64,000 nt of DNA, taken from NCBI RefSeq assembly GCF_021049305.1, contig NZ_CP088081.1, forward strand, positions 3,596,001 to 3,660,000. Direction: 5' to 3'. This DNA comes from Ideonella dechloratans (GTDB taxonomy: Bacteria; Pseudomonadota; Gammaproteobacteria; Burkholderiales; Burkholderiaceae_C). The translations under genes were made by a program, and so were the position numbers. Numbering within the stretch: position 1 is the stretch's first letter; each line of letters opens with the position of its first letter. The notes under the pieces were generated by a model. The model was not told where the DNA came from, did no database searches, and saw nothing but the letters and a program-made list of their open reading frames with translations. Of the stretch, positions 31,063 through 42,016 are shown in pieces.

Positions 31063-31835
31063 GCCTGCGCGTCCTCGGCTGCTCCGGCTCGATCGCGGCG
31101 GGCTGCCGCACCACCTCGTTCTTGGTGGACGAGGACATCCTGATCGACGCCGGCACCGGCGTGGGCGACCTGCCCCTGGACGAACTGGCCCGCATCGACC
31201 ACATCCTGCTGAGCCACTCGCACCTGGACCATGTGCTGGGCCTGCCCCTGCTGGCCGACAGCGTGATGCGCCGCCGCGCCGGCCAGCCGCCCATCCAGGT
31301 CCATGCCTTGCCGGCCACCCTGGCCGTGCTGCGCGAGCATGTGTTCAACAACCTGCTCTGGCCGGATTTCACCCGCCTGCCGCACCCGCGCCACCCCGTC
31401 CTGAGCCTGCACGAGATCAGCACCGGCCAGCACCTGGTGCTGGGCCGGCGCGAGCGCCACATCGAGGTGCTGCCCGCCCGCCACAGCGTGCCGGCCGTGG
31501 GCTTCGGCGTGGAGGGCGCGCAGGGCTGGTGGATCTACACCGGCGACACCGGCCCCAACCCCGCCCTGCACCCGCTGCTGGCCAACCGCCCGGTGCAGCA
31601 CCTGGTCATCGAGATCGCCTTCTCCGAAGCCGAGCGCAGCGTGGCGGCCGACAGCCTGCACCACTGCCCCTCCACGCTGGCGGCCGAACTGGCCCATGTG
31701 CCGGCCGGCGCCCGGGTGCACCTCACCCACATCAAGCCCGGCGAAATGCCCGCCGTGCTGGGCGACTTGACCGAGCGCCTGCCCGGCCTGGCGCTGCACC
31801 CGCTCACCGCAGGCGACCGGCTGGACTGGGATTGA
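31059..31835 (+). CDS. Class II 3',5'-cyclic-AMP phosphodiesterase
   Basis: 258 residues of the metallo-beta-lactamase-like class II phosphodiesterase family (CpdP/PDE1 type). Metal ligands are visible in HILLSHSHLDHVLGLP, then YTGDTG, and a late His in VHLTHIKPGE. No signal peptide. It is translationally coupled to the adenylate cyclase by a four-base overlap, so synthesis and breakdown of cAMP are encoded as one unit. A role in shaping cAMP pulses is inferred. Confidence 0.87.
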   Translation: MSLRVLGCSGSIAAGCRTTSFLVDEDILIDAGTGVGDLPLDELARIDHILLSHSHLDHVLGLPLLADSVMRRRAGQPPIQVHALPATLAVLREHVFNNLLWPDFTRLPHPRHPVLSLHEISTGQHLVLGRRERHIEVLPARHSVPAVGFGVEGAQGWWIYTGDTGPNPALHPLLANRPVQHLVIEIAFSEAERSVAADSLHHCPSTLAAELAHVPAGARVHLTHIKPGEMPAVLGDLTERLPGLALHPLTAGDRLDWD

Positions 31836-31952
31836 GCCTCGCGCCGCGTTGGCCGTGCGTACCCGCAGGCCGTCACCGCAACATCTCCTCACAATCAGGC
31901 TGACAAAACGCGGCAGCCGCGAAGGGGATGTGCGCGGATGGGCACCCTGCAC

Positions 31953-31967
31953 TGACAAGAAATGTCA
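31953..31967. promoter_or_regulatory. Inverted repeat TGACA-N5-TGTCA, possible PilR-type enhancer site
   Basis: The repeat lies about 43-57 bases upstream of the -24 element of the pilA promoter. TGTC-containing sites bind PilR in Pseudomonas. Position and sequence are suggestive only. Confidence 0.35.
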
Positions 31968-32007
31968 CTCTGCCGGCCAGGATGTGCGGTTTGGCACGGT
32001 TTGCGGG

Positions 32008-32024
32008 CTGGCACGGGATTCGCT
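32008..32024 (+). promoter_or_regulatory. Sigma-54 promoter of pilA
   Basis: CTGGCACGGGATTCGCT matches the sigma-54 consensus with GG (32010-32011) and GC (32022-32023) exactly ten bases apart; the only departure in the -12 element is TCGC for TTGC. Transcription would start near 32035, giving a ~50-base leader for pilA. Confidence 0.75.
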
Positions 32025-32087
32025 GAATGTCTCCCGTACCAACCCACCCGGCACCTTCCCGCCGGAATTGCTTTCAGGAGTCTCCCC

Positions 32088-32528
32088 ATGAAGCGTGTCC
32101 AACAAGGTTTCACCCTCATCGAACTGATGATCGTCGTGGCGATCATCGGCATTCTGGCCGCCGTCGCCCTGCCGGCTTACCAGGACTATCTGGCCCGTTC
32201 CCAAATGACCGAGGCCCTGTCGCTGGCTGACGGCCAAAAGACCGCCGTGGCCGAGATCTACGGTCAAACGGGTGCCTGCCCCACCAATGGCAACGATGGT
32301 GTCGCCGCTGCTACCGACATCAAGGGCCAGTATGTCGCCCAAGTGGAAGTGGGTGGTACGGCTCCTGACTGCACGATCGTTGCCACGATGGCCGCAACGG
32401 GTATTGCTGCCGGCCTTCAAAGCAAGACCCTGACCATGACCATGACCGACAACGCGGGCTCGATCAGCTGGACCTGCACTTCCAGTGCCGACCAAAAGTA
32501 TCTGCCGAAGTCGTGCACACACGCTTAA
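32088..32528 (+). CDS. pilA: Type IV pilin, major subunit PilA
   Basis: 146 residues. The short leader MKRVQQG ends at Gly7, where prepilin peptidase should cleave. The mature N-terminus FTLIELMIVVAIIGILAAVA is typical and includes Glu5. The globular part has four cysteines, two of them near the C-terminus (WTCTSS, KSCTHA) as in the D-loop of type IVa pilins. CAGGAG lies upstream of the ATG, and a sigma-54 promoter and a strong terminator flank the gene. The next gene encodes a PglL-type ligase, so the pilin is probably O-glycosylated. Confidence 0.95.
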   Translation: MKRVQQGFTLIELMIVVAIIGILAAVALPAYQDYLARSQMTEALSLADGQKTAVAEIYGQTGACPTNGNDGVAAATDIKGQYVAQVEVGGTAPDCTIVATMAATGIAAGLQSKTLTMTMTDNAGSISWTCTSSADQKYLPKSCTHA

Positions 32529-32548
32529 GCCAGATTCGCCCCCTGAAG

Positions 32549-32572
32549 AAGCTCCCAATGGGAGCTTTTTTT
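32549..32572 (+). terminator. Rho-independent terminator of pilA
   Basis: AAGCTCCC-AAT-GGGAGCTT followed by a T-run, 21 bases after the pilA stop. Confidence 0.9.
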
Positions 32573-32693
32573 ATTTGTCATCCCGGCACTACCGGGATTG
32601 CCTCTGCCGTCAACGAGTGACAACACGAAACCGATAAATCAGCCCACAGACCTCCAACGGAGACAATAGCGCTTTTTGGCTCCGACGGCGCCC

Positions 32694-34493
32694 ATGCAGA
32701 CGACCCGCCTCACACTGCACATGCAGTTCACGGCCCTCCTCGCCCTCACCGCCCCCTCCCTCCTCGCCGTCAACGTCAGCCCCTCCACCACGCTGCTCAA
32801 CCAGTTGCTGGCCGTGGGGGGATGGGGCGCGTTGATCGCCTGTCTGCCGGTTCGACCGGGGCGGGGGGCCTGGAGCGCAGTGACCATGCCCTTGACGGTG
32901 CTGGCGGTGCTGGTGGTCGAGGCGCTCTGGTCCTGGCACAGCGGCCTGCCCTCGTCGCTGGCGCTGTCGGCCATCGCGATGATGGTTTGCGCCGGCACGG
33001 TCTTGTGGGCGGCCCAGGCGAGCGTGCGCCAGGACGGGCCTGAGGCGCGTGGCGCCAACTCGGACGTGGACGCAGAAGCGGATGGCGCTGGCGGCCCGCT
33101 GCTGCAGCCGGTGCTGGCCGCCCTGCTGATGGCCGGCGTGCTCAGCAGTGTCATTGCGCTGCTGCAGGTCTTCGCCCCCCAGTGGACGGACGGCGAGTGG
33201 ATCGCCCGATCCGGCCTGCCGGGCCGGGCGGTGGGCAATCTGCGGCAACCCAACCACCTCAGCACGCTGATCCTCTTCGGCCTGATCGCGCTGGTGCCGC
33301 TGGTCGAAGCCGGGCGGGTGTGGGGTCTGCGGCTGCACCGCGGCCTGGCGCTGGCCCTGGGCCTGCTGATGATCGAGGCGGTGGTGCTGACGGCCTCGCG
33401 CACCGGCATGGTGGCCACGCTGTTGCTGGCCGGCTGGGGTCTGCTGGACAAGGGTCTGTCGCGCCGCACCCGCATCGCCCTGGTGGCGGTGCCGGTGGTG
33501 TATGGGCTGTGCTGGCTGGGCATGGCCGGCTGGGCGCGCGAAAGCAGCCATGTCTTCGGTGGCGAAGCCCGGCTGGCCGAGAAGGACCTGTCCTCCTCCC
33601 GTGGGGCCATCTGGAAGAACACGGTGTCACTGATCGCGGCCCAGCCCTGGACGGGCGTGGGCTGGGGCGAGTTCAATTTCGCCTGGACGCTGACGGCCTT
33701 CCCCGACCGGCCGGTGGCCTTCTTCGACCACACCCACAACCTGCTGCTGCAGTTCGCGGTGGAACTGGGCTTGCCCGTGGCGGCCCTGCTGAGCACGCTG
33801 CTGGTGGCCACCCTGGTGCTGGCGCTGCGGCGCAGCCGCGCCCAGCCGGCCGAAGCCGGTGTGGCGGCGCGCGCCGCGCTGGTGATGGTGCTGCTGGCCG
33901 GCCTGCACAGCCTGCTGGAGTACCCGCTGTGGTATGCCTACTTCCTGCTGCCCACCGCCTGGGCGCTGGGCCACGCGTTGCGCCGCCCGCCCGTGCTTCG
34001 GCAGGAGGTGCTGTCCGTCACGCCGCCCTCGGCCTGGGCTCCGCGCCTGGCGGGCGCGCTGATGACGGCCGGCGCCCTGTTCGCGCTGCAGGACTACTAC
34101 CGCGTGGTGCTGATCTACCAACCGGGCGATGCCACCACCTCGCTGGCCGAGCGCATCCGCGACGGGCAGCACAGCGTGTTCTTCAGCTACCAGGCCGACT
34201 ATGCGCTGGCCACCACCACCGAGCCGCCGGCACAGGCGCTGGGCGCCTTCGAAACCGCCACCCACGCCTTGCTGGACACCCGCCTGATGATGGCCTGGGC
34301 GCGGGCCCTGGATGGTTCCGGCCACCCGGACGAGGCCCGCACGCTGGCGCAGCGCCTGCGCGAGTTCCGCAACCCGGCGGCGGACGACTTCTTCGCCGTC
34401 TGCGAGGACGAGACGCAGATCCCCCGCCCCTTCCAGTGCGAAGCGCCAGCGCATGTCGTGCCCTGGCGCGGCTTCATGCCGGCCAAGGACTGA
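32694..34493 (+). CDS. PglL-type O-oligosaccharyltransferase (pilin glycosylation ligase)
   Basis: 599 residues, about ten to twelve membrane helices. It has the Wzy_C/PglL signature: GNLRQPNHLSTLILFG (PglL_A segment, about residues 182-197), ASRTGMVATLLL, and the periplasmic loop with TGVGWGEFNFAW and FDHTHNLLLQFAVELG, whose His is essential in O-antigen ligases. The C-terminal ~130 residues are a soluble tail. Such enzymes transfer lipid-linked glycans to Ser/Thr of pilins. Adjacency to pilA suggests pilin-specific use (TfpO/ComP-like); a general role cannot be excluded. ATG 32694 was chosen over an in-frame TTG at 32676. Confidence 0.88.
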   Translation: MQTTRLTLHMQFTALLALTAPSLLAVNVSPSTTLLNQLLAVGGWGALIACLPVRPGRGAWSAVTMPLTVLAVLVVEALWSWHSGLPSSLALSAIAMMVCAGTVLWAAQASVRQDGPEARGANSDVDAEADGAGGPLLQPVLAALLMAGVLSSVIALLQVFAPQWTDGEWIARSGLPGRAVGNLRQPNHLSTLILFGLIALVPLVEAGRVWGLRLHRGLALALGLLMIEAVVLTASRTGMVATLLLAGWGLLDKGLSRRTRIALVAVPVVYGLCWLGMAGWARESSHVFGGEARLAEKDLSSSRGAIWKNTVSLIAAQPWTGVGWGEFNFAWTLTAFPDRPVAFFDHTHNLLLQFAVELGLPVAALLSTLLVATLVLALRRSRAQPAEAGVAARAALVMVLLAGLHSLLEYPLWYAYFLLPTAWALGHALRRPPVLRQEVLSVTPPSAWAPRLAGALMTAGALFALQDYYRVVLIYQPGDATTSLAERIRDGQHSVFFSYQADYALATTTEPPAQALGAFETATHALLDTRLMMAWARALDGSGHPDEARTLAQRLREFRNPAADDFFAVCEDETQIPRPFQCEAPAHVVPWRGFMPAKD

Positions 34494-34511
34494 ACCGGGA
34501 CGGGCGCAGGC

Positions 34512-35000
34512 TCAGGCCGGGTCGCCGGCCACCCAGTGGCCGCTCTTGCCACCGCGCTTTTCCAGCAGACGGATGTCGCCCATCACCATGCCGCGGTCCA
34601 CGGCCTTCAACATGTCGTAGATGGTCAGCAGGCCCACCTGCACGGCGGTCAGGGCCTCCATCTCGACGCCGGTGCGGCCCAGGGTTTCGGCCTGCACGGT
34701 GATGTGCACGGCACTGGCCGACTCGTCCAGCGCGAAGTCCACCGCCACGCGGGTGAGTGGCAGCGGGTGGCACAGCGGAACCAATTCGGCGGTGCGCTTG
34801 CTGGCCTGGATGGCCGCGATGCGGGCAATGCCCAGCACGTCGCCCTTCTTGGCCGTGCCGCTGGCCACCAGGGCCAGGGTGGCTGGCAGCATGCGGATGC
34901 TGCCGCAGGCCCGGGCCACGCGGTGGGTCTCGCTCTTGGCCGCCACATCCACCATGTGGGCCTGGCCTTCGGCGTCGAAATGGGTGAGGGGCTGGGTCAT
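34512..35000 (-). CDS. moaC: Cyclic pyranopterin monophosphate synthase MoaC
   Basis: 162 residues. MoaC converts 3',8-cyclo-7,8-dihydro-GTP to cyclic pyranopterin monophosphate in molybdenum cofactor synthesis. Motifs: [44 protein letters not shown] and [20 protein letters not shown], then [13 protein letters not shown]. Length is typical. The ATG at 35000 starts [12 protein letters not shown]. It is alone on the minus strand, convergent with the pglL-type gene; no other mo genes are nearby. Confidence 0.97.
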   Translation of the reverse strand: MTQPLTHFDAEGQAHMVDVAAKSETHRVARACGSIRMLPATLALVASGTAKKGDVLGIARIAAIQASKRTAELVPLCHPLPLTRVAVDFALDESASAVHITVQAETLGRTGVEMEALTAVQVGLLTIYDMLKAVDRGMVMGDIRLLEKRGGKSGHWVAGDPA

Positions 35001-35136
35001 CGGCGGGCCTGTGCAAAGAAGAGAAACGCGGGCGCAACCGTGGGTGAGCCCGGGGGTGCGATGATAGCGAGGCGAACTTTTGCGAAGCGCGCCGGTCTGT
35101 GAAAGACCCGGGGCCTCCGCCCCCAAGGAACCGGAT

Positions 35137-36723
35137 TTGTCCAAGAACGCTTTCCCGGCGCGGCGTCTGATGCGCCCTGGCACCCTCGCCCTGGCCCTGG
35201 CCGCGGCACTGGCCACCGCCGAGGCCCCCGTCGCCCGGGCCCAGGTCAACCTGCCCGCGCTGGGCGATTCGGTGTCCGAGGACCTGGACATCAATGCCGA
35301 GAACCGGCTGGGCGAGCGGATCATGATGGAGATCCGCCAGGACCCGGACTACCTGGACGATCCGGTGCTGAGCGACTACATCCGCTCGATCTGGCAGCCG
35401 CTGGTGCAGGCCGCCCAGGATGCGGGTTACCTGGAGCCCGACCGCGCCCGGCTCTTCGCCTGGGAAACCTTCGAGGTGCGCGAGAAATCGATCAACGCCT
35501 TCGCCCTGCCCGGCGGCCATGTGGGCGTGCACCTGGGCCTGATCGCCATGACCGGCAGCAGCGACGAACTGGCCTCGGTGCTGGGCCACGAGCTCACCCA
35601 CGTGGTGCAGCGGCACATTGCCCGCAGCATGGCGGCGCAGAAGCGCCAGAGCATGCTGTCCATGGCCGGCATGGTGCTGGGCCTGATCGCCGCGACCCAC
35701 AGCCGCAACGTCGACGCGGCCAATGCGGTGGTGATGGGCAGCCAGGCCGCGGCCATCCAGAGCCAGCTGAACTTCTCGCGCGAGATGGAGCGCGAGGCCG
35801 ACCACATCGGCCTGCAGCTGATGGAGCGGGCGGGCTTCGCCTCTTCGGGCATGGCGCAGATGTTCCAGAAGCTCGAAGCCAGTTCGCGCCTGAACGACAG
35901 CAACCAGTACCCCTACCTGCGCAGCCACCCGCTGACGATCGAGCGCATCAGCGACGCCCGCCTGCGCATGAACGACTCCCCCTCGCACCGCCCGCCCAGC
36001 GTGGCCGTGCACGCCCTGATGCAGGCGCGTGCGCGGGTGCTGATGGACACCGGCGAGATGTCGCTGCGGCGGCTGCAGCAGCAGGCGCAGCCGGGCTCCC
36101 CGGCCATCGACACCGCGCGCCTGGGCGCGCTCTACGCCGGCGCATTGGCCTCGATGAAGCTGCGCGAATTCGAACAGGCCCGCCGCATCGCCGACAACGC
36201 CCTGAGCCTGGCGCGCGAGCACTTCGCCGACGAGGCCGCGGCGGTGCGCGACCTGAACCTGCTGAACCTGGAGATCGAGGTGGCGATGAACCGCCCCGAT
36301 CAGCCCCTGGCCACCGCGCTGGCCCCGCTGGCCAAGGACGACTCGCGCCCGGTGCTGCTGGCCCGGGCCGACGCAGCCCTGGCCTGGCAGCGCGCGGGAG
36401 ATGCGGCGGCGCCGGCCGAGGTGCGTCGCGCCATGGAGGCCCTGCAGACCTGGGTGACCGAGCACAAGAACGACACCCTGGCCTGGCAGGCCCTGTCCCT
36501 GTGCGCCGAGGCCCAGGGCCTGCGGCTGCGCTCGCTGCGCGCGGCCGCCGAGGTGGCCGCCACCCAGGGCGACACCGCGGGTGCGGTGGACCGCTTCCGC
36601 ACGGCCCAGCGCCTGGCCAAGCAGGACCCCAACGCCGACTACGTGGAAATGGCCATCATCCAATCGCGCCTGCGCGAGATGGAAGCCGAGAAGCGCCGCG
36701 AGCAGGACGAGGACAGGAACTGA
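35137..36723 (+). CDS. M48-family metalloprotease with TPR region, BepA-like
   Basis: 528 residues. A signal peptide ([21 protein letters not shown]) directs it to the periplasm. The peptidase domain has the zinc motif [12 protein letters not shown] and the third ligand in [11 protein letters not shown]. The C-terminal ~250 residues are helical repeats of TPR type. This layout matches BepA/YfgC, which assists or degrades outer-membrane proteins such as LptD. I chose the TTG at 35137 because AAGGA lies seven bases upstream; an ATG at 35170 would still give a signal peptide. Confidence 0.88.
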   Translation: MSKNAFPARRLMRPGTLALALAAALATAEAPVARAQVNLPALGDSVSEDLDINAENRLGERIMMEIRQDPDYLDDPVLSDYIRSIWQPLVQAAQDAGYLEPDRARLFAWETFEVREKSINAFALPGGHVGVHLGLIAMTGSSDELASVLGHELTHVVQRHIARSMAAQKRQSMLSMAGMVLGLIAATHSRNVDAANAVVMGSQAAAIQSQLNFSREMEREADHIGLQLMERAGFASSGMAQMFQKLEASSRLNDSNQYPYLRSHPLTIERISDARLRMNDSPSHRPPSVAVHALMQARARVLMDTGEMSLRRLQQQAQPGSPAIDTARLGALYAGALASMKLREFEQARRIADNALSLAREHFADEAAAVRDLNLLNLEIEVAMNRPDQPLATALAPLAKDDSRPVLLARADAALAWQRAGDAAAPAEVRRAMEALQTWVTEHKNDTLAWQALSLCAEAQGLRLRSLRAAAEVAATQGDTAGAVDRFRTAQRLAKQDPNADYVEMAIIQSRLREMEAEKRREQDEDRN

Positions 36724-36741
36724 CGCGGCGCAGGCGGCGAC

Positions 36742-37098
36742 TCAATCCTGCGGGAAGAGCCGCTCCATCGCGATGTCGATGACCAGGCCGCACAGGCTGT
36801 AGAGCAGCGAACCGACCAGGGCCGCGCCGAAGCCGGTGACGCCGAAGCCATCGAGCAGGCCGGCGGCCCAGTAGAACATCAGCGCATTGATCACGAAGAG
36901 GAACAGGCCCAGCGTGACCAGCGTGACCGGCAGGGTGAGCAGCACCAGCAGCGGCCGCACCAGCGTGTTGAACAGCCCCAGCACCAGCGCCGCGACCATC
37001 GCGCTGCCGAAACTGGCCACCATGACCCCGCTGTAGAGGTTGGCCACCAGACCCAGTGCCGCGGCCAGCAGCACCCAGCGAACGAGGAGTTTGATCAA
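36742..37098 (-). CDS. YvlD-type small membrane protein (phage holin superfamily IV)
   Basis: 118 residues with four predicted membrane helices. NTLVRPLLVLLTLPVTLVTLG with the following LFLFVINALMFY is the hallmark of the PF04020 family (YvlD-like, also called phage holin family IV). Members are chromosomal and not known to act in phage lysis; some are part of membrane-stress regulons. The AAGGAGG-like ribosome binding site just upstream of 37098 supports the start. The function here is unknown. Confidence 0.85.
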   Translation of the reverse strand: MIKLLVRWVLLAAALGLVANLYSGVMVASFGSAMVAALVLGLFNTLVRPLLVLLTLPVTLVTLGLFLFVINALMFYWAAGLLDGFGVTGFGAALVGSLLYSLCGLVIDIAMERLFPQD

Positions 37099-37357
37099 GC
37101 TCGGCCTCCTTGGAAGGGATGCGGCGATTGTGCCGCGCAGGCCCGGCAGACCGCGAATGCGCCCCTCCTGCGTTGCTGGGCGGCAAAAAAACGCTGTTTC
37201 AGAGGGAGCGCGGGGGGTTTTACGAGGGAAAACGGCTTCTCAGCCCCCAGTGCAAGCATTACCATTGGCTCCGCTGCGGATATGCAGAGAAGCGAGAGTT
37301 CATGCAGCTGTCGCCCGCGCCCGGCACATCAACATTTCTTTGATGGAGAGATTCCAA

Positions 37358-37765
37358 ATGGCAACTGCGAAGAAGGCGGCTCCGGCCAAGAAGGCGGCGC
37401 CGGCCAAGAAGGCTGCAGCCCCCGCGAAGAAGGCGGCCGCTCCGGCCAAGAAGGCTGCGGCTCCGGCTGCGAAGAAGGCTGCGCCCGCCAAGAAGGCGGC
37501 CGCCCCGGCCAAGAAGCGCACCCCCAACGCCGCCTTCATGAAGGAGATGACCCCCAGCCCGCTGCTGGCCGCCATCATCGGTGACAAGGCCCTGCCGCGC
37601 ACCGAGGTGACCAAGAAGGTCTGGGAGTACATCAAGAAGCACGGTCTGCAGGACGCTGCCCAGAAGACCATGATCAACGCCGACGCCAAGCTGAAGGAAA
37701 TCTTCAAGAAGGCCCAGGTCTCGATGTTCGAGATGACCAAGCTGATCAACAGCCACCTGAAGTGA
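37358..37765 (+). CDS. Histone-H1-like SWIB-domain protein
   Basis: 135 residues in two parts. Residues 2-52 are a basic, low-complexity tail made of repeated AKKAAP units like the C-terminal tails of histone H1 (the DNA repeat covers about 37361-37515). Residues 58-135 are a SWIB/MDM2 domain: MKEMTPSPLLAAIIGDKALP, EVTKKVWEYIKKHGLQDAA and a C-terminal MFEMTKLINSHLK. It is probably a nucleoid-associated DNA-binding protein. The ATG has GGAGAG upstream and an intrinsic terminator follows. The repeat array could vary in length between strains. Confidence 0.9.
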   Translation: MATAKKAAPAKKAAPAKKAAAPAKKAAAPAKKAAAPAAKKAAPAKKAAAPAKKRTPNAAFMKEMTPSPLLAAIIGDKALPRTEVTKKVWEYIKKHGLQDAAQKTMINADAKLKEIFKKAQVSMFEMTKLINSHLK

Positions 37766-37800
37766 TGCTCGCGGGCCTGGTGCCCGTCAGCCCACTCGCG

Positions 37801-37825
37801 AAGCCGGCCTTGTGCCGGCTTTTTT
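37801..37825 (+). terminator. Rho-independent terminator of the SWIB gene
   Basis: AAGCCGGC-CTTGT-GCCGGCTT followed by a T-run. Confidence 0.9.
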
Positions 37826-37871
37826 CATGCCCCGCTCGGAGTGCGCAACCCCGGGCGCGGGGCTGGGCCGA

Positions 37872-40811
<2,940 letters not shown>

Positions 40812-41049
40812 GGGCGGTCCTGCAGGCAACCCGTCATGATAACCAGGGGCGTGCCGCCCGGGCGAGCGCCCCGGACTGTGGCGGGCCTGCCGCAGGGACT
40901 GCACGGGTCACCGGGCCGGGATGTGTGTATTTGTTGCAAATCCAGGTTTCCCCGTGTCATCCTGTCTGGGACCTGTCGCGTTAGACAGGCTGACCGGACC
41001 CCGGAAGTGTCCTGAGAGGCCCGGCACACCACAACCCGCCCTGACCGAC

Positions 41050-41211
41050 ATGCAGAAATCCGCCCAACCGCCCAAGTCGCCCTCACGCAGCCAGCGCGAC
41101 GGCTTTGAACCCCTGGCCGACAAGGCCCACAAGTCCGAACCCTTCTGGATGGCCGCGCTGGGCAGCCCCCGCAGCCACGCCCGCCTGCAGAAGGCCGATC
41201 AGAAGCGCTGA
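41050..41211 (+). CDS. Small basic protein of unknown function
   Basis: 53 residues starting MQKSAQPPKSPSRSQRDGFE and ending SHARLQKADQKR; very basic, no membrane segment. It lies 51 bases upstream of the FNR-type regulator and may share its transcript. Its stop codon lies in a GATCAG-N5-CTGATC inverted repeat (41197-41213). The codon pattern fits the genome, but the gene is short and I know no family for it. Confidence 0.5.
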   Translation: MQKSAQPPKSPSRSQRDGFEPLADKAHKSEPFWMAALGSPRSHARLQKADQKR

Positions 41212-41262
41212 TCCCCTCCTCCCGCGCATGAAAGCCCAGGCGCGCGGGGCATACTCGGGGCC

Positions 41263-42009
41263 ATGAGCGCGCCCGAAGTCATCCCTCTCCAACCGGCGTT
41301 CTACAACCCCCAGGCCCGCTTGTGCGCGGAATGCCGGGTGCGCCGGTTCGCCCTGTTCGGCGCCCTGGACGAGGCGGCGCTGGAGCACATCCACGGCCAG
41401 ATCGCCGAGATCCGGCTGGCGCCGGGCGAATCGCTCTACCGCATGCAGCAGGCCGGTCAGGCCGCCTACACGGTGCGCTCGGGCGTGGTGCGGCTGGAAC
41501 GCACCAACGAGCGCGGCGAGCGCCGCATCCTGCGCCTGGCCGGGCGCAGCGACACCGTGGGCATGGAAGCCATGCTGGGCCAGAGCTATGCCGCCGACGC
41601 GGTGGCCTGCACCGAGGTGATGGTCTGCCGCCTGCCGCGCCACCTGCTGGACGAACTGACCCGCGACCAACCCGCCCTGCTGCGCGACATGATGAAGCGC
41701 TGGCAGCGCGCCCTGGACGACGCCGATGAGTGGCTGACCGAGCTGTGCACCGGTCCGGCCCGGCGCCGGGTGCTGCGCCTCTTGCTCAAGCTCAGCGAAT
41801 TCGCCGAGCATGACGAGGAGCCCGTCTGGCTGCCGGCCCGCCAGGAAATGAGCGCCATGCTGGACATGACGGTGGAAACCGCCAGCCGGCTGATCTCCCA
41901 GCTCAAGCGCGAGGGCGTGCTGACCGCCCACGGCCAGCGCAGCGCCACCCTGCACATGGACGCCCTGCTGCAGACCCTGCGCGACGAGAACTTGGACGCC
42001 GGGGCCTGA
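41263..42009 (+). CDS. Crp/Fnr-family transcription regulator, FNR-type DNA specificity
   Basis: 248 residues. Cyclic-nucleotide-binding-like domain (about 30-150), dimerisation helix and a C-terminal helix-turn-helix. The recognition helix VETASRLISQLKREGVLT keeps the Glu-x-x-Ser-Arg pattern that reads TTGAT half-sites. Cysteines are at 21 and 24 (LCAEC), 116 and 122. FNR of E. coli uses 20, 23, 29 and 122, so the third N-terminal cysteine is missing and an iron-sulfur cluster, if present, must be ligated differently. It probably controls the adjacent cluster, which contains a perfect FNR box at 45733. Confidence 0.85.
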   Translation: MSAPEVIPLQPAFYNPQARLCAECRVRRFALFGALDEAALEHIHGQIAEIRLAPGESLYRMQQAGQAAYTVRSGVVRLERTNERGERRILRLAGRSDTVGMEAMLGQSYAADAVACTEVMVCRLPRHLLDELTRDQPALLRDMMKRWQRALDDADEWLTELCTGPARRRVLRLLLKLSEFAEHDEEPVWLPARQEMSAMLDMTVETASRLISQLKREGVLTAHGQRSATLHMDALLQTLRDENLDAGA

Positions 42010-42016
42010 GCCGACC

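Noticed and set aside
31991..32004. TTGGCACGGTTTGC as a sigma-54 promoter for pilA
   Set aside because: GG and GC are only eight bases apart; the element at 32008-32024 has the required ten-base spacing.
36742..37098. Prophage holin
   Set aside because: Only the family name suggests phage; no other phage gene is nearby and YvlD-type proteins are ordinary chromosomal membrane proteins.
37361..37515. Repeat array resembling a satellite or short CRISPR
   Set aside because: The periodicity is codon-based and encodes AKKAAP units in frame within one gene; there are no unique spacers.
40812..41049. LexA box upstream of uvrA
   Set aside because: I looked for CTGT-N8-ACAG in the divergent spacer; CTGT tetramers occur but none has a matching half at the right distance.
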